DNA from: UBA4781 sp963674975
GTDB taxonomy: Bacteria; Chloroflexota; Anaerolineae; Anaerolineales; Anaerolineaceae
Assembly: GCA_963674975.1 (NCBI GenBank)
Contig: OY771913.1
Span: 2,232,001-2,296,000, forward strand
DNA length: 64,000 bases
Direction of reading: 5' to 3'
Under the pieces are notes generated by a model. The model was not told the origin of the DNA. It made no database searches and was given only the letters and a program-made list of their open reading frames with translations. Shown here in pieces: positions 36,204 through 46,202 of this stretch (its first letter is position 1; each line of letters opens with the position of its first letter). The translations under genes were made by a program, and so were the position numbers.

Positions 36204-38126
36204 TTGACAGACAAAAATAATAACACCACCTCATATGGTGCACGTGATATTCAGGTTTTGGAAGGTCTTGAAGCAGTCCGCCGCCGACCGGGTATGTATG
36301 TCGGTGGAACGGATATCAAAGCGCTGCATCACCTGGTATATGAAGTTGTGGATAATTCCATTGATGAAGCGTTGCAGGGCGTCTGTAATCGAATATTGGT
36401 AACGATCAATAAGGATAGCAGCGTAACCGTTTGTGATAATGGACGTGGAATCCCTGTCGAAGAACATCCGACAAAGAAAATTTCAGCCCTTGAAGTCGTT
36501 ATGACCATTCTGCATGCCGGTGGAAAATTCGGAGGCAACAGCTATAAGGTCTCAGGCGGCTTGCATGGAGTTGGTGTTTCTGCTGTTAATGCGCTCTCTG
36601 AATGGTGCGAGGTGCGTGTAAAGCGGGAAGGAAAAGTTTATTTTCAGCGTTATGAACGTGGAATTCCAAATGAACCGGTGAAGATAATTGGAAAATGCAA
36701 TCCGGATGAAACCGGAACCACGACGACTTTCCGTTTTGATGAACAGATCTTCGGAAAAGATATTACTTATCGCTTTGAAACGCTTGCACAGCGTTTCCGT
36801 GAAATGGCATTTGTGACAAAACAGGTTGAATTATGCCTGCTCGATGATCGTTACGAAACACCTCGCCAGACTACTTTCTATTTTGAAGGTGGAATCGTCT
36901 CCTTCGTACGCTACCTCAACAGAAATCGTGAGGTTTTGCATGATGTATTTTATGTGGAAGGGGAAGAGAGCGGGGTCGATATTGAGGTAGCCATGCAGTA
37001 CACCGATGCGTATGCAGAATCGGTATATGCGTTCGCCAACACGATCAATACCATCGATGGTGGAACGCATATCACAGGCTTCCGATCTTCGATCACCAGA
37101 GTCATTAATGATTATGCGCGTAAAAACGGGCTGATCAAAGATAATGAGAACAATTTCACCGGTGATGATGCTCGTGAAGGGATGACCGCTATCATCAGCG
37201 TCAAGCACCCTGATCCGCAGTTTGAAAGCCAGACAAAGGTGAAGTTGATGAATGCGGATGTCCAGACCCTTGTGCAGAAGATCGTAGGTGAAGGTTTTGC
37301 TGAATTTCTGGAAGAAAACCCCATGGCAGCCAAGGCGATCGTTAAAAAATGTCTTACTTCTGCCCGGGCACGTTCCGCTGCAAGAAAAGCGCGCGATCTG
37401 GTTATTCGCAAGTCTGCGTTGGAAAGCATGACATTGCCTGGAAAACTGGCAGACTGCTCGGAGCGAAATCCTGAAAAGACCGAATTGTATATCGTTGAGG
37501 GCGAAAGCGCAGGCGGCTCAGCCAAGCAGGGACGTGATCGACATTTTCAGGCGATCCTCCCTCTGCGTGGAAAAATATTGAACACGGAACGCGCCAGACT
37601 GGATAAGATCCTTTCGAATAAGGAAGTAAAGTCGCTCATTTCTGCCCTGGGCACCAGTGTAGGTGATAACTTTGATCTCTCGAATCTGCGCTACTGGAAG
37701 ATTGTTATCATGACCGATGCAGATGTGGATGGCAGCCATATTCGTACCCTGTTGTTGACCTTTTTCTTCAGGTTTATGCCTGAATTGATCGAAAATGGGC
37801 ATCTCTATATTGCACAACCGCCCTTGTATTTGATCAAGAATAAAAAGGATAAACTCTATGCATACACGGAAGAAGAGAAAGACGAAATATTGAAAAAACT
37901 GGGAAGCAAATCAAGTCTTCAGCGCTATAAAGGGTTGGGTGAAATGAACCCCGAACAGCTTTGGGATACAACCATGAATCCTGAGAATCGCACTTTGCTG
38001 CTGGTGACCATCGAAGACGCTGCGCATGCTGATGAAACCTTTAATATGCTGATGGGTTCGCTGGTTCCGCCGCGCAAGCGCTTTATTCAAACGCATGCCA
38101 AGTATGTGCGCAATCTGGATGTTTAG
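36204..38126 (+). CDS. gyrB: DNA gyrase subunit B
   Basis: 640 residues, typical for GyrB without the proteobacterial insert. GHKL ATPase motifs: NSIDEAL, DNGRGIPVEEHP, GGLHGVGVSAVNALS. TOPRIM motifs: EGESAGGSAKQGRDR, LRGKILNTE, DADVDGSHI. C-terminal KGLGEMNPEQLW confirms gyrase type II. It introduces negative supercoils with GyrA, which is not encoded beside it. The start is TTG at 36204 with GGAGG 6 bases upstream. ParE is an alternative by homology, but the QLWDTTMNPENRTLL ending favours GyrB. A terminator follows. Confidence 0.95.
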   Translation: MTDKNNNTTSYGARDIQVLEGLEAVRRRPGMYVGGTDIKALHHLVYEVVDNSIDEALQGVCNRILVTINKDSSVTVCDNGRGIPVEEHPTKKISALEVVMTILHAGGKFGGNSYKVSGGLHGVGVSAVNALSEWCEVRVKREGKVYFQRYERGIPNEPVKIIGKCNPDETGTTTTFRFDEQIFGKDITYRFETLAQRFREMAFVTKQVELCLLDDRYETPRQTTFYFEGGIVSFVRYLNRNREVLHDVFYVEGEESGVDIEVAMQYTDAYAESVYAFANTINTIDGGTHITGFRSSITRVINDYARKNGLIKDNENNFTGDDAREGMTAIISVKHPDPQFESQTKVKLMNADVQTLVQKIVGEGFAEFLEENPMAAKAIVKKCLTSARARSAARKARDLVIRKSALESMTLPGKLADCSERNPEKTELYIVEGESAGGSAKQGRDRHFQAILPLRGKILNTERARLDKILSNKEVKSLISALGTSVGDNFDLSNLRYWKIVIMTDADVDGSHIRTLLLTFFFRFMPELIENGHLYIAQPPLYLIKNKKDKLYAYTEEEKDEILKKLGSKSSLQRYKGLGEMNPEQLWDTTMNPENRTLLLVTIEDAAHADETFNMLMGSLVPPRKRFIQTHAKYVRNLDV

Positions 38127-38156
38127 TGCAGCGTCAAAACAATTTATAAAAATTGG

Positions 38157-38190
38157 AAATAGCTGCTGTGTCTCGGCAGCTATTTATTTT
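38157..38190 (+). terminator. Rho-independent terminator after gyrB
   Basis: AAATAGCTGC pairs with GCAGCTATTT over a 9-base loop, followed by ATTTT. Confidence 0.85.
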
Positions 38191-38430
38191 AATGTTGTTC
38201 CGCGCGTGTATGGTAGTTGAGAAGTCTTTTGTTAATAAGTTCGCCTATCACGAAGTCATGTCGTAATGTGCTGCATACTACTTACTCTATGGAAAGATCC
38301 CTCGCTTTCGCTCGGGATAACAGAGAAAACTTTCTATAAAATGCGATGAAATATTCTGCTTTGCCACACACCAAAGAAGAACTTCATTATAATAATCTTG
38401 AAATTATATAGAGAAATCAGGAATGATCAA
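38191..38430. other. Noncoding spacer between gyrB terminator and patatin gene
   Basis: No plausible gene. It holds the imperfect palindrome at 38289-38312 and a TATAAT at 38388-38393 that may be the -10 of the patatin gene; no matching -35 at standard spacing. I see nothing else in it. Confidence 0.5.
38289..38312. repeat. Imperfect palindrome of a dispersed-repeat type
   Basis: GATCCCTCGCTTTCGCTCGG plus GATA: ATCCC and GGGAT arms around GC/GC. Similar intergenic palindromes recur in many bacterial genomes; copy number here is unknown as only one is in the window. Confidence 0.35.
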
Positions 38431-39303
38431 ATGATACGAAAACCAACTTTAGGAATGGCACTTGGGGGCGGTGGAGTGAGAGGGTTCGCCCACATCGGTG
38501 TGTTGAAAACACTACGCACGGAGGGGATTGAAATAGACTGTATCAGCGGAACCAGTATGGGAGGAGTTATCGCAGCCATGACAGCCTGTGGTTTGAGTGT
38601 AGAAGAAATTGAAGAAGCTGCAAAAAAGGTCTCCAAATTTGGAGAATTGGCAAAGCTGATGGATACAAGCCTCACGAAGCTGGAACATGTTTTTAAATCA
38701 GAAAGCATCCAGGAGTTCTTTGAGGAGATCATTGGCAAAGAGTCACAATTCTCCGACCTGAAAATTCCTCTTGCCTTGAGTTCGGTTGATTTCCGCCTGG
38801 CTCAAGAGGTGGTGCTTCAAAATGGAGAATTGGTGCCAGCTATTAATGCAACCATGGCGCTGCCGGGTATTGTAGAAGAAGTTGTGATTGATGGTCGTAC
38901 TTTGGTGGATGGGGGTTCATTGAACAACGTACCGGCTGATTATGTGCGTACCATGGGAGCGGAGATCGTGATCGCGGTGGATGTCAGCCCGCGTATTGAC
39001 GATATCAGCTACTGGAAAAAGCAAAAATTACCGGGGATCGCCAGCGGATACTGGCGCGCCAATGCTATAATGGGAGCGAATATTACCGAGGCGAAATTAA
39101 GAAAAGCGAAAGTGGATTTTCTTGTCAGACCGGATATCGGCGCGGATGTGGCTACACTGGGTGGATTCAACCAGATAGGAGAGGTGATCGCAGCCGGGGC
39201 AAAAGCAGCCTGGGATATTATGCCGGAATTGAAAAAAGCCTTAACATCGCGGTTTTTCTTTACTAAATCTGCGATCAAGCCTGCTAAACCGATGCAGTTA
39301 TAA
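38431..39303 (+). CDS. Patatin-like phospholipase (RssA type)
   Basis: 290 residues from the ATG at 38431, with CAGGA 8 bases upstream; a TTG at 38398 is the alternative. Patatin features are complete: oxyanion loop GGGGVRGFAH, nucleophile elbow SGTSMGG and the catalytic aspartate in DGGSLNNVPA. It should hydrolyse acyl esters of phospholipids or lipids in the cytoplasm. A terminator follows 17 bases later, so it forms its own transcription unit. Confidence 0.9.
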   Translation: MIRKPTLGMALGGGGVRGFAHIGVLKTLRTEGIEIDCISGTSMGGVIAAMTACGLSVEEIEEAAKKVSKFGELAKLMDTSLTKLEHVFKSESIQEFFEEIIGKESQFSDLKIPLALSSVDFRLAQEVVLQNGELVPAINATMALPGIVEEVVIDGRTLVDGGSLNNVPADYVRTMGAEIVIAVDVSPRIDDISYWKKQKLPGIASGYWRANAIMGANITEAKLRKAKVDFLVRPDIGADVATLGGFNQIGEVIAAGAKAAWDIMPELKKALTSRFFFTKSAIKPAKPMQL

Positions 39304-39318
39304 GAAGGATCATCCCTT

Positions 39319-39357
39319 AAAAACCTCCTTCTGTTCCTTGAAGGAGGTTTTGTTTTT
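39319..39357 (+). terminator. Rho-independent terminator after the patatin gene
   Basis: AAAACCTCCTTC pairs with GAAGGAGGTTTT over an 8-base loop, followed by GTTTTT. Confidence 0.9.
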
Positions 39358-39378
39358 AAATTGTGCTGTGGGACTAGG

Positions 39379-39407
39379 TTAATAATTAATAGAACAAATG
39401 GTATAAT
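39379..39407 (+). promoter_or_regulatory. Promoter of uvrA
   Basis: TTAATA, 17-base spacer, TATAAT preceded by TGG (extended -10). No clear LexA-type operator is visible next to it. Confidence 0.6.
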
Positions 39408-39438
39408 AATTCCCTATCTCAATAAATCAGGATGGTTC

Positions 39439-42339
39439 ATGACGCAGGATATTATTCGTGTTGTTGGCGCACGCGAACACAACCTAAAAAACATTTCTAT
39501 TGATATTCCCCGTGATAAGCTGGTCGTGATCACCGGGTTATCAGGATCAGGCAAGAGCTCTCTGGCATTCGACACGATTTTCGCCGAGGGGCAGCGCCGC
39601 TATGTCGAGTCACTTTCAGCTTATGCTCGCCAGTTCCTCGGGCAAATGAATAAACCCGATGTGGATTATATCGAGGGATTATCTCCTGCGGTTTCCATTG
39701 ATCAACGAGCCACTTCGCATAATCCCCGTTCGACGGTCGGAACGGTTACCGAGATCTATGATTATCTACGCCTTCTCTTTGCCCGTATCGGGATACCGCA
39801 TTGCCCTATATGCGGGAAGGAAGTGGTGAAGCAGTCTGTTCAGGAAATGGTGGATGCTGTTGCAGCATTACCTCCGGATACAAAATTCCTTGTGCTGGCT
39901 CCTGTGGTGAGGGGAAGAAAAGGGACCTATCAGGCAGTTTTTGAAGAAATTCGAAAAGCCGGTTTTGTCCGCGCCCGCATAGATGGCGAGGTTTTAAGTC
40001 TGGAAGAGGATATCGACCTGGACCGCTATAAGATCCATGACATCGAAGCGGTGGTAGATCGTTTGGTTGTGCGCAGGGGGGAAACAGAGGAAGAGCGGAA
40101 TGCTTTTCTCTCCCGGCTGTCTGATTCGGTCGAAACCGCGCTCAAAGTAGGTGAAGGGTATCTGGTTATTCAGATCGTTTCAAAAGATGATCCGCGCGAC
40201 CTGTTTTTCTCGGAACATCTGGCATGTTCAGAGCACGGTGTGTCTCTTCCTGAGATCGCACCGCGCAGCTTTTCATTCAATACTCCGCATGGTGCCTGCC
40301 CGGTCTGCCAGGGATTGGGAGTCCAGCAGGAGATCGATATCGACCTGCTCATCCCCGATCGTGATATATCACTGCGTGATGGTGCTATTGTTGCCAGTGA
40401 ATGGAACGGACCGCGTGAAGAGGGCGGTTACTACTGGCAGATGCTTGAAGCTGCGGCGAAGGCATACAAGATCAGTCTGGATAAACCGATCAGTGAATTG
40501 TCGGAAGAAAACCTGAATGTGATTCTCTACGGTACACAGGGAAAAGAAGTACACATGAACTTCAGCCGAGATGATAGAACGTATGAGGTTGATTCTGCAT
40601 TTGAAGGAATAATTCCGAATCTCATGCGCCGCTTCAAGGAAACCCAGTCTGATTATGTCCGCAATAAGATCGCTACGTATATGAGTGATAAACCCTGTAC
40701 TGAATGTCATGGAGCACGACTGCGCAAAGAATCATTGGCAGTTACGGTCGATGACGTGAATATCCTGGAAGTAACAATGTGGCCGGTTATCCGCACTCTG
40801 GAATGGGTCAACCGGCTTGCTTCAGATAGTTCTCCTCTGTCGAATAAAGAAAAGATCATCTCGGACCGCATCTTGAAAGAGATCAAAGATCGACTGGGAT
40901 TTCTGGTTGATGTGGGATTGGATTACCTTACCCTGCAGCGCTCCGCGGCAACACTTTCAGGCGGAGAAGCTCAGCGCATTCGCCTTGCCACCCAGATTGG
41001 TTCGCGTTTGATGGGTGTGCTGTATGTGCTGGATGAACCGTCCATAGGGCTGCATCCCCGTGATAATAACCGGCTGCTGAAAACACTGATGGAACTGCGT
41101 GATATTGGAAACACGGTTTTGATCGTGGAGCATGATGAAGAAACGATCCGCTCGGCAGATTGGATTGTTGATCTGGGACCTGGAGCTGGAGAGCACGGTG
41201 GGGAATTAGTGGCTGAAGGAACGGTCAAAGATATTCTGGCTGATCCAAATTCTCTGACGGGTGCATATCTTTCACGGAGAATGGTGGTGCCGCTGCCGAA
41301 AAAACGCCGTAATGGCAATGGTCTCGCTCTGACGGTGGTAGGTGCCAGGCAGAATAATCTGAAGAATATCGATGTGAAAATTCCACTTGGCAGGCTGGTC
41401 TGCATTACAGGGGTATCCGGTTCAGGAAAATCAACCTTGATGGTGGATATTCTGTATAACGCACTGGCGCGCAAGCTTAATCGTGCATTGACGAATGCCG
41501 GAGACCATGATCGGATCGATGGAATAGAAAATCTGGATAAGGTCATCAATATCGACCAATCTCCAATTGGGCGAACCCCGCGATCCAATCCCGGAACATA
41601 TACCGGTATGTTTGACGAGATTCGCAATTTATTCGCCGAGCTTCCAGAAAGCAAGATGCGTGGTTATAAATCAGGAAGATTTTCCTTTAATGTAAAAGGT
41701 GGGCGCTGTGAAGCCTGCAGCGGCAATGGACAGATCCGTATTGAAATGCAGTTCCTCCCTGATGTATTTGTTCCCTGTGAAGTTTGCCATGGCAGCCGCT
41801 TCAACCGTGAAACACTGCAGGTAAAGTACAAAGGAAAGAATATTGCCGATGTGATGGATATGACCATCGATACTGCTATGGAATTCTTCAGCAATATTCC
41901 GCGCATCGTTGGCAAGTTGACGACCCTGCAAGATGTGGGTTTGGGATATATCCGCATCGGTCAATCGGCTACCACGCTCTCTGGTGGAGAAGCGCAGCGT
42001 GTAAAGCTGTCGCGTGAACTTTCACGCCGCGCAACCGGGAAAACACTTTATGTGCTGGATGAACCCTCAGTTGGACTGCATGCGGCAGATGTGCACCGCT
42101 TGATAGAAGTGCTGCAGACGTTGGTGGAGGCAGGTAATTCGGTGCTGATCATCGAACACAACCTGGATATCATCAAAATTGCCGATTACATCATCGATAT
42201 GGGTCCTGAAGGCGGTGACCGTGGGGGAGAGATCATTGCCACGGGTACCCCCGAAGAGATCTGTGCCTCTGCTCATTCCTATACAGGAAAAGCTCTCAAA
42301 GAATATATCCAGGATTTTTATTCGCAGGATAAGAAATAG
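39439..42339 (+). CDS. uvrA: Excinuclease ABC subunit A
   Basis: 966 residues from the ATG at 39439, set by AGGA 6 bases upstream and by the family-typical beginning MTQDIIRVVGAREHNLKN. Two ABC ATPase modules: Walker A GLSGSGKSSLAFDT near residue 33 and GVSGSGKSTLMVDI near 660; signature motifs TLSGGEAQRIRLA and TLSGGEAQRVKLS; zinc fingers CPICG and CEACSGNGQ...CEVCHG. It recognises bulky DNA lesions and loads UvrB, which is not in the window. Full length and intact. Confidence 0.97.
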   Translation: MTQDIIRVVGAREHNLKNISIDIPRDKLVVITGLSGSGKSSLAFDTIFAEGQRRYVESLSAYARQFLGQMNKPDVDYIEGLSPAVSIDQRATSHNPRSTVGTVTEIYDYLRLLFARIGIPHCPICGKEVVKQSVQEMVDAVAALPPDTKFLVLAPVVRGRKGTYQAVFEEIRKAGFVRARIDGEVLSLEEDIDLDRYKIHDIEAVVDRLVVRRGETEEERNAFLSRLSDSVETALKVGEGYLVIQIVSKDDPRDLFFSEHLACSEHGVSLPEIAPRSFSFNTPHGACPVCQGLGVQQEIDIDLLIPDRDISLRDGAIVASEWNGPREEGGYYWQMLEAAAKAYKISLDKPISELSEENLNVILYGTQGKEVHMNFSRDDRTYEVDSAFEGIIPNLMRRFKETQSDYVRNKIATYMSDKPCTECHGARLRKESLAVTVDDVNILEVTMWPVIRTLEWVNRLASDSSPLSNKEKIISDRILKEIKDRLGFLVDVGLDYLTLQRSAATLSGGEAQRIRLATQIGSRLMGVLYVLDEPSIGLHPRDNNRLLKTLMELRDIGNTVLIVEHDEETIRSADWIVDLGPGAGEHGGELVAEGTVKDILADPNSLTGAYLSRRMVVPLPKKRRNGNGLALTVVGARQNNLKNIDVKIPLGRLVCITGVSGSGKSTLMVDILYNALARKLNRALTNAGDHDRIDGIENLDKVINIDQSPIGRTPRSNPGTYTGMFDEIRNLFAELPESKMRGYKSGRFSFNVKGGRCEACSGNGQIRIEMQFLPDVFVPCEVCHGSRFNRETLQVKYKGKNIADVMDMTIDTAMEFFSNIPRIVGKLTTLQDVGLGYIRIGQSATTLSGGEAQRVKLSRELSRRATGKTLYVLDEPSVGLHAADVHRLIEVLQTLVEAGNSVLIIEHNLDIIKIADYIIDMGPEGGDRGGEIIATGTPEEICASAHSYTGKALKEYIQDFYSQDKK

Positions 42340-42371
42340 AAAAACAACCGGGTTTTTTGCGGGTTTAACTA

Positions 42372-43385
42372 ATGAATAGTGATGAAAATTTTGAATTCAT
42401 TCAAAAAACACCAAAAGTAGAACTACATGTACATCTCGAAGGTGCGATGCGGGCTGAAACATTGCAAAAACTATCCCGCAAAAACCATATCGACCTGCCT
42501 GTGCAAAATTTAGAGGAGATTCGACGCTGGACTGTATTTTCCGGTTTTCCTGACTTCAACGAAAAATATATTTTGATTTCTCGCAGTATTCAACAGGAAG
42601 AAGATATTTTCCTGATCGCCAGAGAATTTCTGGAAGATCAGGCTGCTCAGAATATCCGCTATAGTGAAGTGACATATACGGCTTATACCCATGTAAAACA
42701 AGCCGGTATTCCCATTGCTAACCAGATCGAAGTCCTAAATGAAGCGAGCCGGTGGGGAAGGCAAAAACTGGGAACGTATATGCGGTTTATCATTGATATT
42801 GCCCGTGAAACCTCTCCGGAGGAAGGTGTCTTGGTTGCAGAGGCTGTGGTCCGTAATATGGATAAGGGTGTGATTGCTTTAGGATTGGGGGGCAATGAAG
42901 TCGGGAATCCACCATCAAAATTCGCAAAAGCTTTTGCAATGGCTTATGAAGCAAAGCTTCCCTGTATCCTGCATGCCGGTGAAACAGGCGGTCCGGAAAG
43001 TATTTGGGATGCACTGGAAACAGGTAGATCCCTGCGCATCGGGCACGGCATTCGCTGTTTGGAAGATCCATCTTTGGTAAAAGAACTGTATCAGCGTCAA
43101 ATTCCCCTGGAAATATGTCCCACCAGTAATGTCTGCCTTGGGATCGTAGTGGATCTTGAAAACCATCCGTTGCCGGATTTGATCCGGCAGGGTTTGTATG
43201 TAACAATCAACTCAGATGATCCTGCTCTTTTCTCTACATGTTTGAACGAAGAATACCGGAAGATTATGGGCTGCTTTGGATTTTCAAAACGGGAAATTCG
43301 GCAGCTGATAAAAAATGGAATTCAAGCGAGTTTTCTTTCTACGGAAGAAAAGAAGAGACTTGTGGAAGAATTGGAAGAGTTGTGA
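42372..43385 (+). CDS. add: Adenosine deaminase family protein
   Basis: 337 residues. Zinc ligands and catalytic residues of the amidohydrolase fold are visible: HVHLEGAMR (first two His), HAGETGG (His and catalytic Glu), IGHGIR (His) and NSDDPALF (Asp pair). This is the adenosine/adenine deaminase family, producing inosine or hypoxanthine in purine salvage. Adenine deaminases of this family differ by few residues, so substrate is not certain. The leader lacks a good ribosome site. It shares a bidirectional terminator with the cold shock gene. Confidence 0.88.
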   Translation: MNSDENFEFIQKTPKVELHVHLEGAMRAETLQKLSRKNHIDLPVQNLEEIRRWTVFSGFPDFNEKYILISRSIQQEEDIFLIAREFLEDQAAQNIRYSEVTYTAYTHVKQAGIPIANQIEVLNEASRWGRQKLGTYMRFIIDIARETSPEEGVLVAEAVVRNMDKGVIALGLGGNEVGNPPSKFAKAFAMAYEAKLPCILHAGETGGPESIWDALETGRSLRIGHGIRCLEDPSLVKELYQRQIPLEICPTSNVCLGIVVDLENHPLPDLIRQGLYVTINSDDPALFSTCLNEEYRKIMGCFGFSKREIRQLIKNGIQASFLSTEEKKRLVEELEEL

Positions 43386-43426
43386 TTTTTTTTAAAATGA
43401 ATGAGCAGGTTGAAAATTCGTTAAAT

Positions 43427-43460
43427 AAAAAAAGGCAGTGATTTATTCACTGCCTTTTTG
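43427..43460. terminator. Bidirectional Rho-independent terminator
   Basis: AAAAAAAGGCAGTGA pairs with TCACTGCCTTTTT over a 5-base loop; A- and T-tracts serve the adenosine deaminase gene (+) and the cold shock gene (-). Confidence 0.92.
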
Positions 43461-43470
43461 GTTTTCTGAA

Positions 43471-43683
43471 TTAGTTCACAACTTCCACTTCTTCAGCTTG
43501 TGCACCTTTTTGACCTTGCGTTACAACGAATTGAACGCGCTGTCCTTCTTCAAGGTTGCGGAAACCGCTTCCTACGATTGCACTGTAATGAACGAACACA
43601 TCTTCACCTGATTCGCGTTCGATGAAACCGTAGCCTTTAGATCCGTTGAACCATTTAACGGTGCCCTGCTCTTTTTCGGACAT
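43471..43683 (-). CDS. Cold shock protein, CspA family
   Basis: 70 residues, one cold-shock domain with RNP1 KGYGFIE and RNP2-like DVFVHYSAI. It binds single-stranded nucleic acids and may melt RNA structure at low temperature. AGGAG stands 9 bases before the ATG. A candidate extended -10 (TGATACGAT, minus strand, 43796-43788) would give a leader of about 100 bases, the length typical for cold-regulated csp mRNAs. Confidence 0.95.
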   Translation of the reverse strand: MSEKEQGTVKWFNGSKGYGFIERESGEDVFVHYSAIVGSGFRNLEEGQRVQFVVTQGQKGAQAEEVEVVN

Positions 43684-43787
43684 GATTTGGAACTCCTTTC
43701 TTTATTATTGTTGTTTGGGTTATTCGGATTTCCAAATCAAAAGATGATCTTTCTTTTTAGAACCATACATAACTTACACAGACTTTA

Positions 43788-43796
43788 ATCGTATCA
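43788..43796 (-). promoter_or_regulatory. Candidate extended -10 of the cold shock gene
   Basis: Minus strand TGATACGAT; no convincing -35. The rest of the 293-base gap 43684-43976 holds the csp leader and the upstream region of the sensor kinase, without any gene. Confidence 0.3.
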
Positions 43797-43976
43797 TAAA
43801 TTTTGTGAAAAAAAAGCAGGAATTTAAATGGACAAATAGTATGAAAAATATATGTGATAACAGGATTTTTATCCCCACCTATAGACGGATAGAAATTCCT
43901 TCTCAAGAATAGTCGCAGAATAATTCGCTTTGGTTTATAGTATTAGCATGAATTTGGAAACAGGGTTTATTCATAC

Positions 43977-45500
43977 ATGAAATCTTTAAAAAAGCTATTT
44001 TCCGGAATCAAGTGGAAGCTTACCATCACTTACATGGTGGCAACGCTTTTAATGTTGTTCTTTGTTGAAGTGTTGATTTCTGTTTCCGGAAATCGTTATG
44101 CATTTACTTCGATAAATTTTGTCTATAGTTCTGCCCAATCGCTCAGTGAAACAAATCGAGCGCTTGCGGATGCGCTGCAGGAACCGACGGATATTGATTA
44201 TCTGAACAACTGGATTGATTATTACGAGAAAATTTATCTGCGTGTCGATAATAAGAATGTTCGTGATGATCGTAAAGATCTGGTCGCTCCTCAAGAAGAC
44301 ACTTTTTCGATCAACTTGACCCCTAAAACAGTCGCGTTTAGTGCTTCAAAGAGCACGTTGACCATTGTAAATATCGATGGCGTTATTCTTGCGACTAATA
44401 ATTCACTTGTTTTTCCGATCGGGCAGCCTATTTCTGCTTATATCAGTTCTGATGAATATAACATGCTTGTAACCGTGTCAAATTCAATGATCCCTGCCCC
44501 CCAGTTTTCTATTATGGAACAGGATATGACCACGCTGATCCTGCCGATCAGGCAGGATAATGAAACCATCGGTGCGATACTGGCACAGTATTATGCTCCG
44601 ACTTTCTGGGAACAGGTTGAAGCTGCCGTTTCCAGCTTTTTACCGGAGCTGCCTGTATTTCTACTGATTTCCTCGGTGATCGGGACATTATTTGGCTTTG
44701 TTATTGCCAGCAACTTCACCAAACGACTCAGTCACATGGAAGAAACAACCCTGCAGTGGGGACTGGGTGATTTGACCAAGAAAGCTGAAGTGAAGGGGAA
44801 TGATGAGATCAGTACTCTGGCGGTCAGCTTGAACCATATGTCAAACCAGTTCCAGGAACTGCTGGAAAAAGAGCAAATGCTGGCGACTATGGAAGAACGC
44901 AACCGTCTGGCGCGCGATCTGCATGACAGCGTAAAGCAGCAGATCTTTGCGATCTCAATGAATTTGGGTGCAGTGAAATCGCTTCTGAATACAGATGTCA
45001 AGAGAGCAATCTCGCAGGTAGAGATATCTTCAAAACTTGCCCAGCAGGCACTTGATGAGTTGACAACCCTGATCAACACCCTGCGCCCGGTTCAACTTGG
45101 CGATCAGTCTCTGCAGGCAGCCCTGCATGATTATCTCAAGGTATGGGAGAAACAGAGCGGTGTTTCTGTGGTATTCCGTGTGGAAGGCGGAGAAAAGATC
45201 ATCGCGCAGGAAGCGGAACAGTCTCTTTTCCGTGTAATTCAAGAAGCGCTCTCCAATATTTCCCGCCACAGCCGTGCTTCAGCTGCCAGCATTTTCCTTA
45301 CCTTTGGAAGCGACCATATAACACTGCAGATCAGCGATAATGGAATTGGTTTTAATAAGTCATCGATCAAACAGGGTCTTGGACTGCATTCGATGGAAGA
45401 ACGGGTAAAGGAATTGAACGGAAAGATCAAGATAAACTCATCAGTTAGTGGAACAACCATTACTATTATGATTCCACAGGTAGAAGCGGAGAAAAAATAA
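43977..45500 (+). CDS. Sensor histidine kinase, NarL-partner (HisKA_3) type, with HAMP
   Basis: 507 residues. Transmembrane helix near 15-35, an extracytoplasmic sensor region (about 40-215), second helix near 220-245, HAMP (about 245-300), then HisKA_3 with the phosphoacceptor in RLARDLHDSVKQQIFAI and a HATPase domain (NISRHSRAS, DNGIGFNK, GLGLHSMEERV). It senses an unknown extracellular cue and phosphorylates the response regulator whose start follows 1 base later. First of three such pairs in this region. Confidence 0.92.
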   Translation: MKSLKKLFSGIKWKLTITYMVATLLMLFFVEVLISVSGNRYAFTSINFVYSSAQSLSETNRALADALQEPTDIDYLNNWIDYYEKIYLRVDNKNVRDDRKDLVAPQEDTFSINLTPKTVAFSASKSTLTIVNIDGVILATNNSLVFPIGQPISAYISSDEYNMLVTVSNSMIPAPQFSIMEQDMTTLILPIRQDNETIGAILAQYYAPTFWEQVEAAVSSFLPELPVFLLISSVIGTLFGFVIASNFTKRLSHMEETTLQWGLGDLTKKAEVKGNDEISTLAVSLNHMSNQFQELLEKEQMLATMEERNRLARDLHDSVKQQIFAISMNLGAVKSLLNTDVKRAISQVEISSKLAQQALDELTTLINTLRPVQLGDQSLQAALHDYLKVWEKQSGVSVVFRVEGGEKIIAQEAEQSLFRVIQEALSNISRHSRASAASIFLTFGSDHITLQISDNGIGFNKSSIKQGLGLHSMEERVKELNGKIKINSSVSGTTITIMIPQVEAEKK

Positions 45501-45501
45501 A

Positions 45502-46164
45502 ATGGAAAACGATAAGACTACGGTTTTGCTGGTTGATGACCACGCTATTGTGCGCAGCGGGATCCGAGCCTATTTAGAAGTACTGCCTGATATTGAGATC
45601 ATTGCAGAAGCAGAATCAGGTACGCAGGCGGTGAAACTGGCAGAACAAATGGCTCCTGATGTTGTTCTGATGGATCTGAAAATGCCGGAGATGGATGGTG
45701 TGGAAGCTACATGGCGTGTACGGCAGGTGAGTCCTCGCTCACAGATCATCATCCTCACGTCTTACCATGAAGATTCGCATATTTTCCCTGCCATAAAAGC
45801 GGGAGCTCTTTCCTATATATTGAAGAATATTGGACCTGAAGATTTAGCCAATGCGATCCGTTCGGCAGCAAAAGGCGAAGCAACCCTATCCCCGAAGGTG
45901 GCATCCCGTTTGATCGGTGAATGGCGTGATGATCGCAGTGAGGGAATGCAGGATTATATGCAGCTCACCGAAAGAGAACAGGAAGTATTATCGTTGATAG
46001 CGGAAGGATTGTCGAATGCAGAAATTGCAGAGAAACTGGTGATCAGTGAAAAAACCGTAAAAAGCCATGTCAGCAACATATTAAGCAAACTACATCTGGC
46101 AGACCGTACCCAGGCTGCGGTATTTGCCTGGCGTGAGGGGATCAAGAAAAAAGAGAATACATAG
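45502..46164 (+). CDS. NarL/LuxR-type response regulator
   Basis: 220 residues: receiver domain with phosphoacceptor in VLMDLKMPEMDG (D near 57) and lysine in SYILKN, then a LuxR-type helix-turn-helix (LTEREQEVLSLIAEGLSNAE...). It pairs with the sensor kinase gene just upstream. The stop codon lies in the loop of a terminator hairpin (46150-46181). DNA targets unknown; nearby genes are candidates. Confidence 0.92.
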   Translation: MENDKTTVLLVDDHAIVRSGIRAYLEVLPDIEIIAEAESGTQAVKLAEQMAPDVVLMDLKMPEMDGVEATWRVRQVSPRSQIIILTSYHEDSHIFPAIKAGALSYILKNIGPEDLANAIRSAAKGEATLSPKVASRLIGEWRDDRSEGMQDYMQLTEREQEVLSLIAEGLSNAEIAEKLVISEKTVKSHVSNILSKLHLADRTQAAVFAWREGIKKKENT

Positions 46165-46183
46165 ATCTCTGTATTCTCTTTCT
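46150..46183 (+). terminator. Terminator overlapping the response regulator stop codon
   Basis: AAGAGAATACA pairs with TGTATTCTCTT; the TAG stop (46162-46164) is in the loop and T residues follow. Confidence 0.75.
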
Positions 46184-46202
46184 GAATTTTCATTCCTGAC
46201 TG

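Noticed and set aside
42340..42371. AACCGGG...GGGTT after uvrA as a terminator
   Set aside because: The stem is only four base pairs and the T-run is inside the loop rather than after it.
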